A stretch of 64,000 nucleotides of DNA from Telopea speciosissima. Its lineage: Eukaryota > Streptophyta > Magnoliopsida > Proteales > Proteaceae. Under the pieces are notes generated by a model that worked only from the letters and a program-made list of their open reading frames with translations, did not search any database and was not told the DNA's origin. The stretch's first letter is position 1. The number at the start of each line of letters is the position of its first letter. The stretch lies in the NCBI RefSeq assembly GCF_018873765.1, contig NC_057923.1, positions 19,811,913-19,875,912 on the forward strand, written 5' to 3'. Shown one piece after another: positions 1-10,180 of this stretch. A program made the position numbers and the translations under genes.

Positions 1-466
1 TTTTGTGACACTTCCAAGCACTGTGGGACTAATTTTCTTTCGAAAGTTACGCGAAAGTTACCATCTTCCCCTTGATGCAGTCAACACACTTCCCTAATAC
101 TTCAAGGGCTAAGTATCAACAATGCCTTCCTCTATAGGCCCGTCTTAACCTCTGTCTGGCTAGGTTATCTAGTTGCGCAAGTCCTAGTATATTCTGCGAC
201 TGATTAAACTATGGGAGAGAATAACAATCCATGCAATCATCAATTATATGATCAAAACAAATAAAAGAACCAACTGATGAGGACAACCAACTTTATTAAA
301 AATGTATCCTTATCCAAGTAAAACAAAATTCTCTTGAATTTGAACAAAACTACATGTATTAGTTAAAACAAAACAATAAAAGAATCATGAGCAGAATGGT
401 CTAAAAGTTCTCAATGGCTCCTATATGGCTTTTATATTTTCATATCCTCATCTCTCACTAAGACCT

Positions 467-904
467 TCACTTCCTATTCACCCCTTGATCATGAAACAAA
501 AACTCATCTTCTGAGGGCTGTGGTGAATGGTCACGAGACCTGGGAGTGTAGAATGGTGATTCTGGTCTGTCCACTTCCTCAGAGTCGGCCTCATCTCTTG
601 GTGGGGACCTCGGATTATAGTAAGGTGAGTCCGACTTATCCACTACGTCAGAGAGGATTTTCTCAATTGGTCCGCACCCTGGTGGCCAATCCCTCATTAT
701 CAATGGTCTCGGCATCTTGGATCCTTTGAAAACCGCTGCACGTGCCCTCATGATAGCCCTATATGCTCGTGCATTCAAGCGTGTCTTCTTACTTCCTACT
801 CGAGTGCAGTTTCCTGTGTGCTGGGAAGAATCTAAGGTACAGGTATTACAGTTTTGCATCTTGAAATTATTGCCTACAATCGACTTTTCTTTGGTGGGTG
901 GCAT
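467..904 (-). CDS. Hypothetical protein or terminal exon, 145 residues
   Basis: Not recognised. The reading frame lies inside the partial LTR element and is preceded on its own strand by a pyrimidine-rich stretch and TTTGACAG directly before the G of GATG, a good splice acceptor, so it may be the last exon of a spliced transcript. It has a Cys-rich start (C-N-T-C around residue 19), a basic RLNARAYRAIMRARA segment, the motif RDWPPGCGP and two related repeats SPYYNPRSP / SPFYTPRS in an acidic, Pro/Ser-rich tail. The R-D-[WF]-P-P-G-C-G pattern recalls a motif upstream of the pre-SET region in plant SUVH proteins, but nothing else supports that. Could be captured host sequence. Confidence 0.35.
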   Translation of the reverse strand: MPPTKEKSIVGNNFKMQNCNTCTLDSSQHTGNCTRVGSKKTRLNARAYRAIMRARAAVFKGSKMPRPLIMRDWPPGCGPIEKILSDVVDKSDSPYYNPRSPPRDEADSEEVDRPESPFYTPRSRDHSPQPSEDEFLFHDQGVNRK

Positions 905-1734
905 CCTGTCAAACAGAATATCAAATCAATAACTAGCATTTGCCACAGCCATAACTTCAATAATTATCCAATGTCAAGACTGTGTCGTTTATAACAAAAC
1001 GAATTAGCGTAATAGCCAATGAGTTTTATCTGGTGTACGTTCCTAACCTATACATCCTGAAATGCATGGGTCCATATTGCCTATACCTTTCTCAGTCAGG
1101 GTAGCATACACCAGTTCTAGTCACTACTAAAAAGTAAACGCGCACTATTGTCCATGGGAGCATAACTAGGGTGTGTTACAAACACGCCATAACAGTTAAG
1201 CTGATGCAGAAAGCCACACAATTTACGAGCAACATAATCCCAACATATATTCCCCTCTCTGGGCATAAGATGTGTAGAAGCTTTCATTAAGCCGTACTTG
1301 CCATGAAACCAAAAGTGACTACAGTAGTCCTCTCACTTTTGGGCATAAAGGGCCCCAGGGTGCCAATCCTTCCTATACTTGCATGTGCATGCCTAACCTC
1401 TCTAGCTTGGGCATCAACTCTCCTAAGCATGCACTACCAACTTTGCTGACATGGCCGAACTGTAGAGGAAATTGATGTGCCACTGTGGTGGTCATCATCT
1501 CATTCCCCTATAGTTCCCATAAATGAAAAACCACCGCTAATCACCTATAGTAATGTACTTTCTTATAAACACGTGTAGTATAGTATATGTTCTATCACCT
1601 TAACTAATTCTTATGTGTAAGGTTTTCCATGCACAATCAAGACCTTTCGCTAATTTAAGTACTGGGCATTGTTAATACCCTATAACCTATGGTCCATGCT
1701 AGTTTCTACTGAACTAGTTTATAAGAACAGAAGA

Positions 1735-1909
1735 GTATCAACCGGAACTACATTTCTAACCTTTGGGTTTTTTTTGAAATGCATTGGCCCTCTTCACACT
1801 TTGCTGGTTATACAATACAATGTACCAGCACTTAGTCGAGAGTGTCAACCGAATCTACATCCCTAACCTTTGGGTTTTTTTAAATGTACTGGTCCACTCA
1901 ATACTTTGC
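1735..1909. repeat. Imperfect ~70-bp duplication with ACCTTTGGGT motif
   Basis: Two segments (about 1735-1805 and 1840-1909) share the order TCAACCG, CTACAT, TAACCTTTGGGTTTTTTT, a GCATTGGCC/TACTGGTCC block and ACTTTGC. Further ACCTTTGGGT motifs recur near 1951 and 2029, giving a loose series across 1.7-2.1 kb of the partial LTR element. No coding potential is visible. Confidence 0.6.
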
Positions 1910-3123
1910 AATTACCGCGGGACAACACCAACCTATGAAAGAACTGTCACCTTTGGGTAAACAATTATTCCTAGGCTAGTCTCCCCCTATGTGTGTGTGT
2001 CTATTATTTTGGTCTTGGATGATGCTACCTTTGGGTGAGCATCACCATCTTTGCTGCTCTTAGAATAAACCTTAAGTTATTGGGCATTCTAATAAAATCA
2101 GATTTTACCACTTTGGTGGATTCCATCTGACCTTATTAGAGTACCCAATTACTCATGATGCAGTCATGGGATGTTTGTAAATTCAAACAATTCTATACAT
2201 GAACTTTATCATACCTAACAATTCCTTAAAGAAAAACTATTGTTCTGCTTTATATTAGGTCACACTATTGCAAATGTATGCCTCATAAATGATAGAAATA
2301 AAAATGCAGGTACACACCTTTCAAGAGTTGTAAAAACACAGAAAATGCTCACTGTGGGTCCCAGAAGTCACATTTGAAGCAAGTGAGGCATACCAATGCG
2401 TAGCCCTTGAAAAAAAAAGCACAGTGAAAAAAACGGGGACCTCAAACTCCCTCTGACGCGCCCTCACGCGCGGTCGGTCAAACCAGTCCCGATATGAACC
2501 AGGTTGGATAGGACCGTTATGGCTCGGTTCGAACAGGACCGGACCGACCAACCAGTTCATTTTTTTTGTCCAAAATCTGAGTTCGGGTCTCGGATCCGGG
2601 CCAACCCGTATTTCTCGGGTCAGGTTACCTCGTGGATAGGATCTGGGTCGGTCCTTGAATCGGGTCTGGGCTGACCTATATGGGTCGGTCTGGTTTGACT
2701 CACCTGGGTCGGGCTTGGGCTGGCCCATTTAGGTTGGGCCTGGTCTGGTCCACCTGGGTCAGATGGGGTTTGACTGAGTCATGACCCGCCAGCTCATCGG
2801 GTTGACTCGAAAACCCTACCGAGTCTACCCAGCGATCAATCGTCCATCACCGTCTCACCAAACCTTTTTTTTTTTAACGAAAATCAGGCGCGTGAGATCC
2901 ATGCGCTTTTTCCAGCAGTGCATGCCGGCGCGTGGAGACGTTTTCGGCGAAATGGCTTACATGGCCGTGACTGCCTCGACCTCCTCTTCCACTCTATATT
3001 AAAATTTTCAAATTTTGATGGTCGTACACCACCGACAGTGACCATAAAAGGTCGTTCCAAAACCAAAAATTTTTCAAAGAACCTTTTCATTCACAAACAT
3101 GGATTCCCGATCTATATGGGTTT

Positions 3124-3135
3124 GCTCTAATGCCA
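3124..3135 (-). other. Primer binding site-like sequence
   Basis: The minus strand reads TGGCATTAGAGC two bases after the end of the LTR-like block. It differs from the initiator-Met tRNA primer site TGGTATCAGAGC by two transitions, and its position fixes the element orientation as leftward. Confidence 0.55.
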
Positions 3136-3137
3136 CT

Positions 3138-3499
3138 TGTAGGGATTTGCGAATCCCAATCGATCATACACATGCCCATATAGACTTGGAATACCATAAA
3201 CTGAGAATCATAAATAACATACCTTGTTTAATGGTGGTTGTAGTCGATCCCCAAGCTTTTCCTTCCCTTTAGCCTTCCACAGCCTTTTTCACTCTTTCTC
3301 CCGTGAGTAGGAATACAAAATAACAAGTGACGGCTGTGGGGACCTTAGGGTTGAATATATAATATTCTCCCTGACCCTAACTACACTCCCACAATGTGTA
3401 AGGTCAGATATACCCCTGACTTAAACCTAGAGAATTATCAATATTTACCTTATGGGCCCAATAAAGATAAAATACATTAATGAAGCCCAAAACCCAACA
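3138..3499 (-). repeat. LTR-like block (5' LTR of the partial element)
   Basis: A 362-bp block whose minus-strand sequence starts TGTTGGG and ends CCCTACA, forming short inverted ends of LTR type. It joins directly to the 3' end of the F-box pseudogene at 3500. The bases just outside (ACTCG, 3500-3504) would be the target duplication, but the other end lies outside the window. Confidence 0.5.
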
Positions 3500-4450
3500 A
3501 CTCGTTGCTGACCTCTTCATCTCTACTATTGTTGTTGTTGTTGCTACCATAAGATGCAGGATCCTTAAGCTTAGATAGGATTCTCCCCAAGTTTAGAGCC
3601 ACCTTCAATTCAAAGGATTCTCCATTTTTCTCTCCTCTCCAAATCTTTTTGGTTCAAGGTGGCTTCAACGGACTCCTCCCAGAGTTTAAAGAAGCTAGCA
3701 AAATTATTGTACATCTCGAAAACCATTCCAACCTGCCCTCCATGCTCCAACGTGTTCACTACACTCGCTAGTGCTCCTGCAACAACACTCACCGCCAAGG
3801 TCAAACCCTCGTGAGAAGGAGATGACCCCACAAAGGCAGAGCCCACTGCCGCAACACTTGCTAGTAGAGGCCTTGAAACCACTAAAATTTTGTTTATTTT
3901 CAACACCAACTTCCCCAATCTCTTGTATTCCTCAACATCCTTTCTCTTCAAAATCCCAACAATCTCTCTCATCTCCTCCTCCAATTTCTCACTCCATCCA
4001 TTCTTCTCCACCCTATTATTATGCCCATTGAAGGTCACCACACAGTGGGCTCTACTGTTGTGGGGAACTTGTCAAGCATGGCTGCCAGTAAGGGAAGAGG
4101 GTAAGGCCTGTCGAGGGCCGAGACCTTTTCCATGGTATCCTTTACATCCCTTTTTGTAGGGGTCTTTCCAATGGCAATGATTGTTTGGATCTCCCCATGG
4201 AGCTGCTTGAACAGTCTTGCAGTGTTACATTGCTCTTCTGCGAGTTGAGAGGCTAGATCTTATTCATCACCACCATCATCCCAGCGGTGGCACTGAATAA
4301 GAGAGAGGACAATAGGTTGAGAGGTGGCAAAGGGAAAAAGGTTGTAGTTGTTGTTGCAACAAAGAGAGCAGCCATGACTCCGGCGGTGAGGGTGATGGTG
4401 TTGATGGAGGTTGGCTGCCCTAGTCCATTGACAGATTTGAAGTCCAATAG
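3500..4450 (-). pseudogene. Truncated, frameshifted F-box At4g22030-like pseudogene
   Basis: Minus-strand frames together match the C-terminal half of the plant 'probable F-box protein At4g22030' family. In order they give INTITLTAGVMA and MMVVMNKI (4253-4447), then LAEEQ..ARLFKQLHGEI and LPLLAAMLDKFP (4041-4250), then NGWSEKLEEEMREIVGILKR and VVNTLEHGGQVGMVFEMY (3610-4041), and last LKVALNLGRILSKLKD (about 3540-3605). Breaks are a TAG right after NKI with a one-base frameshift, a TGA replacing an expected Trp near 4043, and another frameshift near 3612. The N-terminal half, including the F-box, is missing upstream of 4450. The 3' end runs into the LTR at 3499, so the retroelement appears to have inserted there. 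Family assignment is from remembered sequence patterns. Confidence 0.75.
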
Positions 4451-4997
4451 TAAGAAAGGAGTTTTGGGCTGGGTTTTTTATGTTTTAATGTAGAGGATAA
4501 TTTAATAAATTGCATTTTAGAGGTTATCACCATTAAAAAATGGGCAGCAGTTTATATTTCGATACTTTGTGGGTGTGCCTTAAAATATTGGCAAACCTCA
4601 AGGGGTGGCACTGAGCAAAGTTGAAAATTTGAAATATTTTAAACCTATGTGACTAGAATTGGTTAAGTATAACCTTGGACCTTCAAAAGTATCTAGATCT
4701 GTAGGTTTATGGGGCAACTTTGAATACTTTGGGTTTCAAGATATTGATGTCTTAAAGCACCAATGTTACCCTCAACTCATTGGAAAAAACTACTGCATCA
4801 AAAACCATTGTCTTGTCTCTTTGAATCGCAATAATGCACAAGAAGCCGAAGTGCAAGGGTTGCTTCAAGAATTGCAAGAAATAATAGATATGCATATCAT
4901 ATGCATCGACATCTGGATTGATTATGAGGATCTTGTTCAATGGGAACCAATTTCCAATTGGTCTTGAGAGTTTTTTCATATTTTGTGGGATATTTAA
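4451..4997. other. Intergenic stretch with no recognised feature
   Basis: AT-rich sequence between the F-box pseudogene and the Tat element. A 102-residue plus-strand ORF (4659-4967) shows no family pattern and lacks coding support. Confidence 0.4.
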
Positions 4998-5002
4998 CTG
5001 TT

Positions 5003-5826
5003 TGTTGCGTCAAGAAATCGTCGAGCGGTCCTACAAGTGCCTTCACCTGCAAGTGGACCAAGGGGTTAATAGAGAGAGAACCAGTGTGGTTCCTGCCTAG
5101 GACTCTCCGATGCCAAAGTTAGATCTCCTAAGCAAATAGATGAATAGTGATTATTCAATATGAGTTTTGATGTCCCGCAATGGGGTTGTGTACCTTACCT
5201 TTTATAGTAGTGTATGGCGGTGTGGAGAGTCCCAGTTTGATGGCGATTGTGCCATTGAGTGGATAGAGGCCCTGGGTAATAGGGCTCTATCCTGATTGGC
5301 CATCTCCCTGCGGGAGGGAGTGTCCTGGTGGTATCAAGATCCTTGGCGGATAGATACCCGTGTGTGGTGATAACGTCATTGGTGCTTGAATCCGTCTAGG
5401 TGATGTGACTTCTAAGCGGTGGCCTAGAGTCCTGGTGGTGACATGAGTCTGTAGTGACATGATTGGGTCATAGACGAGTGGCCCCGGTGTCCGTGTACAT
5501 CACGTCTGCATCCACGATGCCGCGCCTAGGTGAGAGGTCGCTCCTGGGTGCAGGCCGCTCCTGAGTGAGAGGCCGCACCTGGGTAAGAGGTCGTGCCTGG
5601 GTGTAGGCCGCTCCTAGGTGTGGTCGCGCCTGGGTGAGGCCACGCCTAGGTGCGGGCCACGCCTGGGTGCAGGCTGCGCTTGGGTGAGGCCGTGCCTGGG
5701 TGTAGCCGCGCCTGGGTGCTGGCCGCCCCCGGGTAGGACCCCCGTTTGGTTCTCCTTGGTTCTGGAGTGGGTCGCTCTGTGACGCGTGACAGCCGCTGAT
5801 TGGTCCGGTGAATCTTGGATGTATCA
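5003..5826 (-). repeat. Tat element 3' LTR (left copy)
   Basis: An 824-bp direct repeat of 16108-16909, starting TGTTGCGTCAAG and ending GATGTATCA on the plus strand. It contains an internal run of GGCCGCGCCTGGGTG-type repeats (about 5520-5735), slightly different in copy number from the other LTR. Most differences between the two LTRs are transitions. Confidence 0.93.
5518..5735. repeat. GC-rich short tandem repeats inside left LTR
   Basis: Imperfect units of about 10-20 bp built on G(A)GGCCGCGCCTGGGTG follow each other through this stretch. The equivalent array in the right LTR lies at about 16610-16805. The same unit recurs outside the LTR at 6411-6830. Confidence 0.8.
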
Positions 5827-5845
5827 TTTGCCCCCCACTCTCTTG
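5827..5845 (-). other. Polypurine tract of the Tat element
   Basis: The minus strand reads AGAGAGTGGGGGGCAAA directly before the 3' LTR start TGATACATCC. Position and purine content fit the plus-strand primer of reverse transcription. Confidence 0.8.
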
Positions 5846-6404
5846 AGATAGGATGTCCAAGAGAGTAGATGCCTTTACATAGTGAGGGGTCCGCTGCGAA
5901 TAAACTTTCTTTACGAGGCTTGCCTGTAAATCTATTAGTGAGGTAGGAGAGGTCGGGGGTTCAAACCTTTCCTCCTACGCTTTTTCTTCTTTTGTTTTTT
6001 GTAGATATATGTTCCTCTCCTTTACTCTCTCTTTTTTTACTTCTCATTTCTCTTTCTTACTTTTTGTCTCCCATTTTGCTCTTCTTGAATTTCTCCTTTG
6101 CATTGCACTTTTATCTTTTGTCCTCTTTTTGGTGCCCACCATGTGCTTGTCCTTGGGTCACCTAGACTAGTATCCATTTTGTTTGATTTTGGGTCCTTGT
6201 GTTTGCTTTGTGTTCACTTGGTGCCTTGTTTACTTGGAGGGCTTGAGTGTTGCTTAGCTTGAGTGCCTTGCCTCTGGTGGTCTCTGTCACTTGATCATGC
6301 CAGTGGTGTGGCCGCATCGTCGTGTGCCTGCTTCCCCGTGCGATCACCTTCCCCCTGAGGTAAGTTCAACCCCTTCTCTTTCTTTTTCTATTTTTTTTTT
6401 ATAT

Positions 6405-6830
6405 GCAGGGCTGCGCCTAGGTGAGGCCGCGCCTGCGGGTGTAGCCGCACCTAGGGTGGCCGCGCCTGCGGGTGTGGCCGCACCTAGGGTGGTCGTGCCT
6501 GTGGGTGTGGCAGCGCCTAGGGTGGCCTCTCCTGGGTCACCGTACCCGTGGGGTGTGAGGCCGCGCCTGGGTCGCCTTGCCTGTGGGGCGTGAGGTTGCG
6601 CCTGGGTGGCCGCGCCTGCGGGGGTGTGGCCGCTGGGTCACCGCGCCAGTGTGAGGCCGTGCCTGGGTGGCCGCAGCCTGTGGGTGTGAGGCCGCGCCTG
6701 GGGTGGCCGCCCCTGAGGACATGGGACCGCTCCTGGGGTGGCAGCGCTTGTGGACGTGGGCGCCGCGCCTGGGATGGCTGTGCCTGTGGGTGTGAGGCCG
6801 CGCCTATGGTGGGCGCGGCGTGGGTGTGGT
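6405..6830. repeat. GC-rich tandem repeat block upstream of the antisense gene
   Basis: About 20 imperfect units of the type GTGAGGCCGCGCCTGGGTG / GTGGCCGCACCTAGG follow one another. The unit is the same as in the LTRs, but this block lies in the internal region, just upstream of the plus-strand gene at 6982. It keeps several frames open, so ORFs predicted across it are not evidence of genes. Confidence 0.8.
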
Positions 6831-6981
6831 GGACCCTCATGCTTCTCTACTTTTCTTCTTCTTGTCTGTGATGGATCTGCTGTTTATACTTTGCAGGTGG
6901 CCTTCATTTCATTTTTCTTGCCAGCTTCTTGTCTGGGAGATCGCTTTCTCGAGTAAGTAGTCCATTCCTCTCTTGTCGTTC

Positions 6982-9125
6982 ATGTCATTTTCGGGTGACC
7001 TTGGCCTTGCTTCAGTCGGGGTTGGATCTTCAGAGGAGCGTTCCCCAGGATCGCCTTCTTCTGTGGGTACTCCATCCATTATACCCTCCCCTAGTGCTAT
7101 TGATGGGGGTATGGGACCTTCTAGTGTCTCTGGTCCCAGTTGGGATCGTAGGCCTTCTGGGGTGGCGTCCTCAGTCGTCGGTCCTGCTGATAGGTTGGGT
7201 CATGTTGCTAGCATCTTGTCCCCTTCTGACTTGATCTCCCTCTGTGAGGAGTTTCATATTTCAGCTGAGGTCGTGTTACGTACTCCTGGACCTGGCGAGT
7301 ATGCCTTCTCTCACCGTGCGGATGAGATCTGTCTCTACCGTTCCTTTTTTCTCCAGGGCCTTCGCCTTCCTATCCCTCGCTTTGTCGAGTTGGTGTTAGA
7401 GCATTGGCACCTCACCCCTGGGCAGGTGTTGCCCAATTCTTGGAGGGTGATCTTGGGTTTCTATGTCTTTTTCACCCACCTGGGGCATGCCGCCACTGTT
7501 CCCCTGTTCTCCCACTTTTATCTGTTAAAGAAAGGGAATCATGGATGTTATCACTTTGCTCGCCGCGTGCTCAAGGGGCCTTATGCCTCTTTGGAGCTTC
7601 TCACGGGGATCACTAGCAACGTGAAGTATTGGAGGGATGGCTTCTTTTTTGCCATGGTCCCCCGATGCCCACTATGGACTGTTAGGGAAGTCATTGACCT
7701 CAAGAGGGTCAACCAGGGGCTTGAGCTGAGTGATTTTGAGGGTGACTCCCTCAAGCTGTGCCTGGGTCGCGATCCGTTCCATGTCCAGGAGTTGGACTCG
7801 GAGGCCTTCCTGTCCCTCTGGAAGCTGAGTCCTGGTAAGAGCACTGTCTTTTGTACTTGATTGGCATGTTTGTATTTGAATATATATGTCATCTGATTGG
7901 TTGGGCGGTTTATGCAGTGGATATGCGTCAGGACTTCAGTTTGCTCCGTGGTAATCTACGGAGGAAGGCCGCTTCTCAAGGTTGTCCATCTGCTGGAGTG
8001 ACAGATGTTGGTGGTCCTTCTGCACCTGTGGCTGTTGGGGCGAAGTGGAAGGGTGGTCCAGGACACGCCAATGTGACGAGCTCTGGTGTGCGTGTCCTCC
8101 TTCCCTGTACTTCTCCTGATGATGATGGTGTTTTAGGCTCTGTGCCTCTGCCTCCATCTGTCACCCCTTCCGGGTCTTCTGCATTGCCCCTCTCCAAGGG
8201 GAAAGGGGTGAGTTCCTCTGGTGGTACTGCCACTGATCTTCCCGCGATGGATGAGTCCCTGGTGATTACCTTGGGCGTGCCGGAGGGTTCGACCTTGGCC
8301 GGAGCCGGCGTGTCGCGGGAATGGGTGCATAAGGGTAGGCTTCCTACCGCGAGGATGGCCTTGTAGAGGCTTAGCGATGCTTGTCTGGCCCAGACTCTCT
8401 ACCATGGTATGGCTTTGGTGAGTTATTCCTTTTTGTTTTGTCATGTTCGCGGCTCCACTTATACTTAGAGTATTTATCGCTTGCCATGCTGTTTGTAGGT
8501 CCACCACCATGTTGCTGAGGCGGTGCTTCAACTGGAGGGTCACGCTTCTCGAGAGGTGTAGATACAGCGCACCCTGCGTGATGTGGAGAGGGAGCTCCAG
8601 GGATAGATCGATGCCCGTGAGAGGGCCGAGGCCGACGTGCAGAGGGTGTCGGAGGAGCTCGCGGTGGCGTCCGGGAAGCTCCTAGAGGTGTTTGAGGAGC
8701 TTTGTGTGACCTTTACTGGTGCGGCCGAGTGCTCGGCCATGGTTCTTACCTTGGAGGAGGAGCTTCATTCGTTGAGGGGGAGTCATGAGGCGGATCTGGC
8801 ATCTACAGGCGAGCGAGCTGTGGCTGAGTTCCAGGCATCCTCGATGTTCTCGGTGCTGTATCAGGCGCAGCTTCAGCCTGCCTATGAGGGTGTGGTCCAG
8901 GACTTAGCTGTTTGTGTCCTGGAGGTGACCCTCGATTATGACTTCTCTGTCTTGGGGTTCTCTGAGTTTGCTGCGGCGCTTCCTGGTGTAGCGGTGGTGG
9001 AGAGCGTTCCAGGGTTATATGTGGAGGCTGCCCTGCCTGAGGGGGGTGCTACTGCGCTCCTTCTCGAGGTGGACATGATGTCTCCTGCTGGGTCAGAGGT
9101 GACCCACCCCTTTGTGGTCCCTTGA
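6982..9125 (+). pseudogene. Antisense Transposase_28-type ORF of the Tat element, three exons, three internal stops
   Basis: Exons 6982-7834, 7918-8417 and 8499-9125 have clean borders (CCTG|GTAAGA, TATGCAG|TG, TTTG|GTGAGT, TTTGTAG|GTC). They join to one frame of 660 codons including the stop. The first exon has the plant 'putative gypsy type transposon' (Transposase_28) pattern: LISLCEEFHI, LYRSFFLQGLRLPIPRFVEL, PNSWRVILGFYVFF. The middle exon is Ser/Pro/Gly-rich and low-complexity. The last is Glu/Leu-rich and probably coiled coil (ERAEADVQRVSEELAVASGK). Three in-frame TAG codons (8364-8366, 8559-8561, 8604-8606) interrupt it. All are one C-to-T step from CAG. Such ORFs, opposite to gag-pol and between integrase and 3' LTR, are known from Tat-lineage elements; their role is unknown. 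The start ATG (TTCATGTCA) is the first in frame after the repeat block. Confidence 0.8.
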
Positions 9126-9349
9126 CCCTATGGCCGTACCGATCTTGTAGACGTCTTAAACTTTTTCCTTTTTAAACTTGAGTTGTAATGACTTCTCTAT
9201 GTGATCGCTGTTGCTTTTCTTTGATTTCATTGTCTCTTGGTGGTTGATTGCGCATTGGTGCCCTATGACCCTTGATAGTCATGGGATTTTGGTAGTGGTG
9301 TTGCGCCTTGGTGGTCATCGGATCTTGGTGGCCTTGCGCCTGGGTGGTC

Positions 9350-10020
9350 ATTGAACCTTGGTGGCATAACGCCTTAGGCGTAGAGCCTTAGTGGTGGCAT
9401 GACGCCTTAGGCATAAAGCCTCGGTGGTGGCATGACGCCTTAGGCATAAAGCCTCGGTGGTGGCATGATGACTTAGGCATAAAGCCTCAGTGGTGGCATG
9501 ACGCCTTAGGTATAAAGTCCCAGTGGTGGCATAACGCCTTAGGCATAAAGCCTCGGTGGTGGCATGACGCCTTAGGCATAAAGCCTCGGTGGTGGCATGA
9601 TGACTTAGGCATAAAGCCTCGGTGGTGGCATAACGCCTTAGGCATAAAGCCTCAGTGGTGGCATAAAGCCTCGATGGTGGCATGACGCCTTAGGCATAAA
9701 GCCTCAGTGGTGGCATGACGCCTTAGGCATAAAGCCTCAGTGGTGGCATGTTGCCTTAGGCATAAAGCCTCAGTGGTGGCATCACACCTTAGGCATAAAG
9801 CCTTAGTGGTGGCATGATGCCTTAGGCATAAAGCCTCGATGGTGGCATGGCGCCTTAGGCATAAAGCCTCAGTGATGGCATGACGCCTTAGGCATAAAGC
9901 CTCAGTGGTGGCATGATGTCTTAGGCATAAAGCCTCAGTGGTGGCATGTTGCCTTAGGCATAAAGCCTCGATGGTGGCATGACGCCTTAGGCATAAAGCC
10001 TCAGTGATGGCGTAATGCCT
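9350..10020. repeat. 33-bp minisatellite, about 20 copies
   Basis: Head-to-tail copies of a unit containing GGTGGCATGACGCCTTAGGC then ATAAAGCCTCAGT, with point differences and one shortened copy near 9655-9690. The unit is a multiple of three, so one minus-strand frame stays open with an 11-residue repeat (LCLRRHATTEA), but this is very likely incidental. It lies between the integrase end (10181) and the antisense gene, a place where Tat-type elements often carry tandem repeats. Confidence 0.95.
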
Positions 10021-10180
10021 TGGTGTAGTGGCAGTGATTCGATTGAGTGGTAGAAGAAGACAAGTATTCCTGAAACACCTCTTTATTTTGAATGAAAATT
10101 TTCAAATTGCCCTTGAAACAGTGATGTCGTCTACTGCTACTGCTGTTACCACTACCACTACTGGTATTACTTGACTGCTA

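Larger units (their letters stand above)
1..3499 (-). mobile_element. Partial LTR retrotransposon, probably non-autonomous
   Basis: Read on the minus strand, an LTR-like block (3138-3499) with TG...CA ends is followed after two bases by TGGCATTAGAGC, two changes from the usual plant initiator-Met tRNA primer site TGGTATCAGAGC. The internal region then runs leftward past the window edge, so the second LTR is not seen. I find no gag, protease, RT or integrase motif in the 3.1 kb of interior, only one 145-residue ORF (467-904), a duplicated segment (1735-1909) and a GGGTCGG/TGGGTC-rich stretch (about 2450-2830). A large non-autonomous derivative (LARD) fits best. The alternative is a chance TG...CA block. 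Confidence 0.55.

Noticed and set aside
2321..2728. 135-residue minus-strand ORF
   Set aside because: Composed of GGGTCGG/TGGGTC-type low-complexity sequence common in plant non-coding DNA.
4659..4967. 102-residue plus-strand ORF
   Set aside because: No recognisable motif, AT-rich context, no splice or promoter support; left as unassigned.
5930..5985. tRNA-like segment with GGGGGTTCAAACC
   Set aside because: It resembles a T-arm and can fold as a hairpin with the flanking GTAGGAG/CTCCTAC, but no D-arm or anticodon arm of normal geometry is visible.
6291..6871. Several overlapping ORFs on both strands across 6.3-6.9 kb
   Set aside because: All derive from the GC-rich tandem repeat and share no protein family pattern.
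9348..9683. Minus-strand 111-residue repetitive protein
   Set aside because: The frame is open only because the repeat length is divisible by three; no start context or family pattern.
9350..10020. CRISPR-like array of regular 33-bp repeats
   Set aside because: Units abut directly with no unique spacers, and the DNA is plant nuclear inside a retrotransposon. It is a minisatellite.
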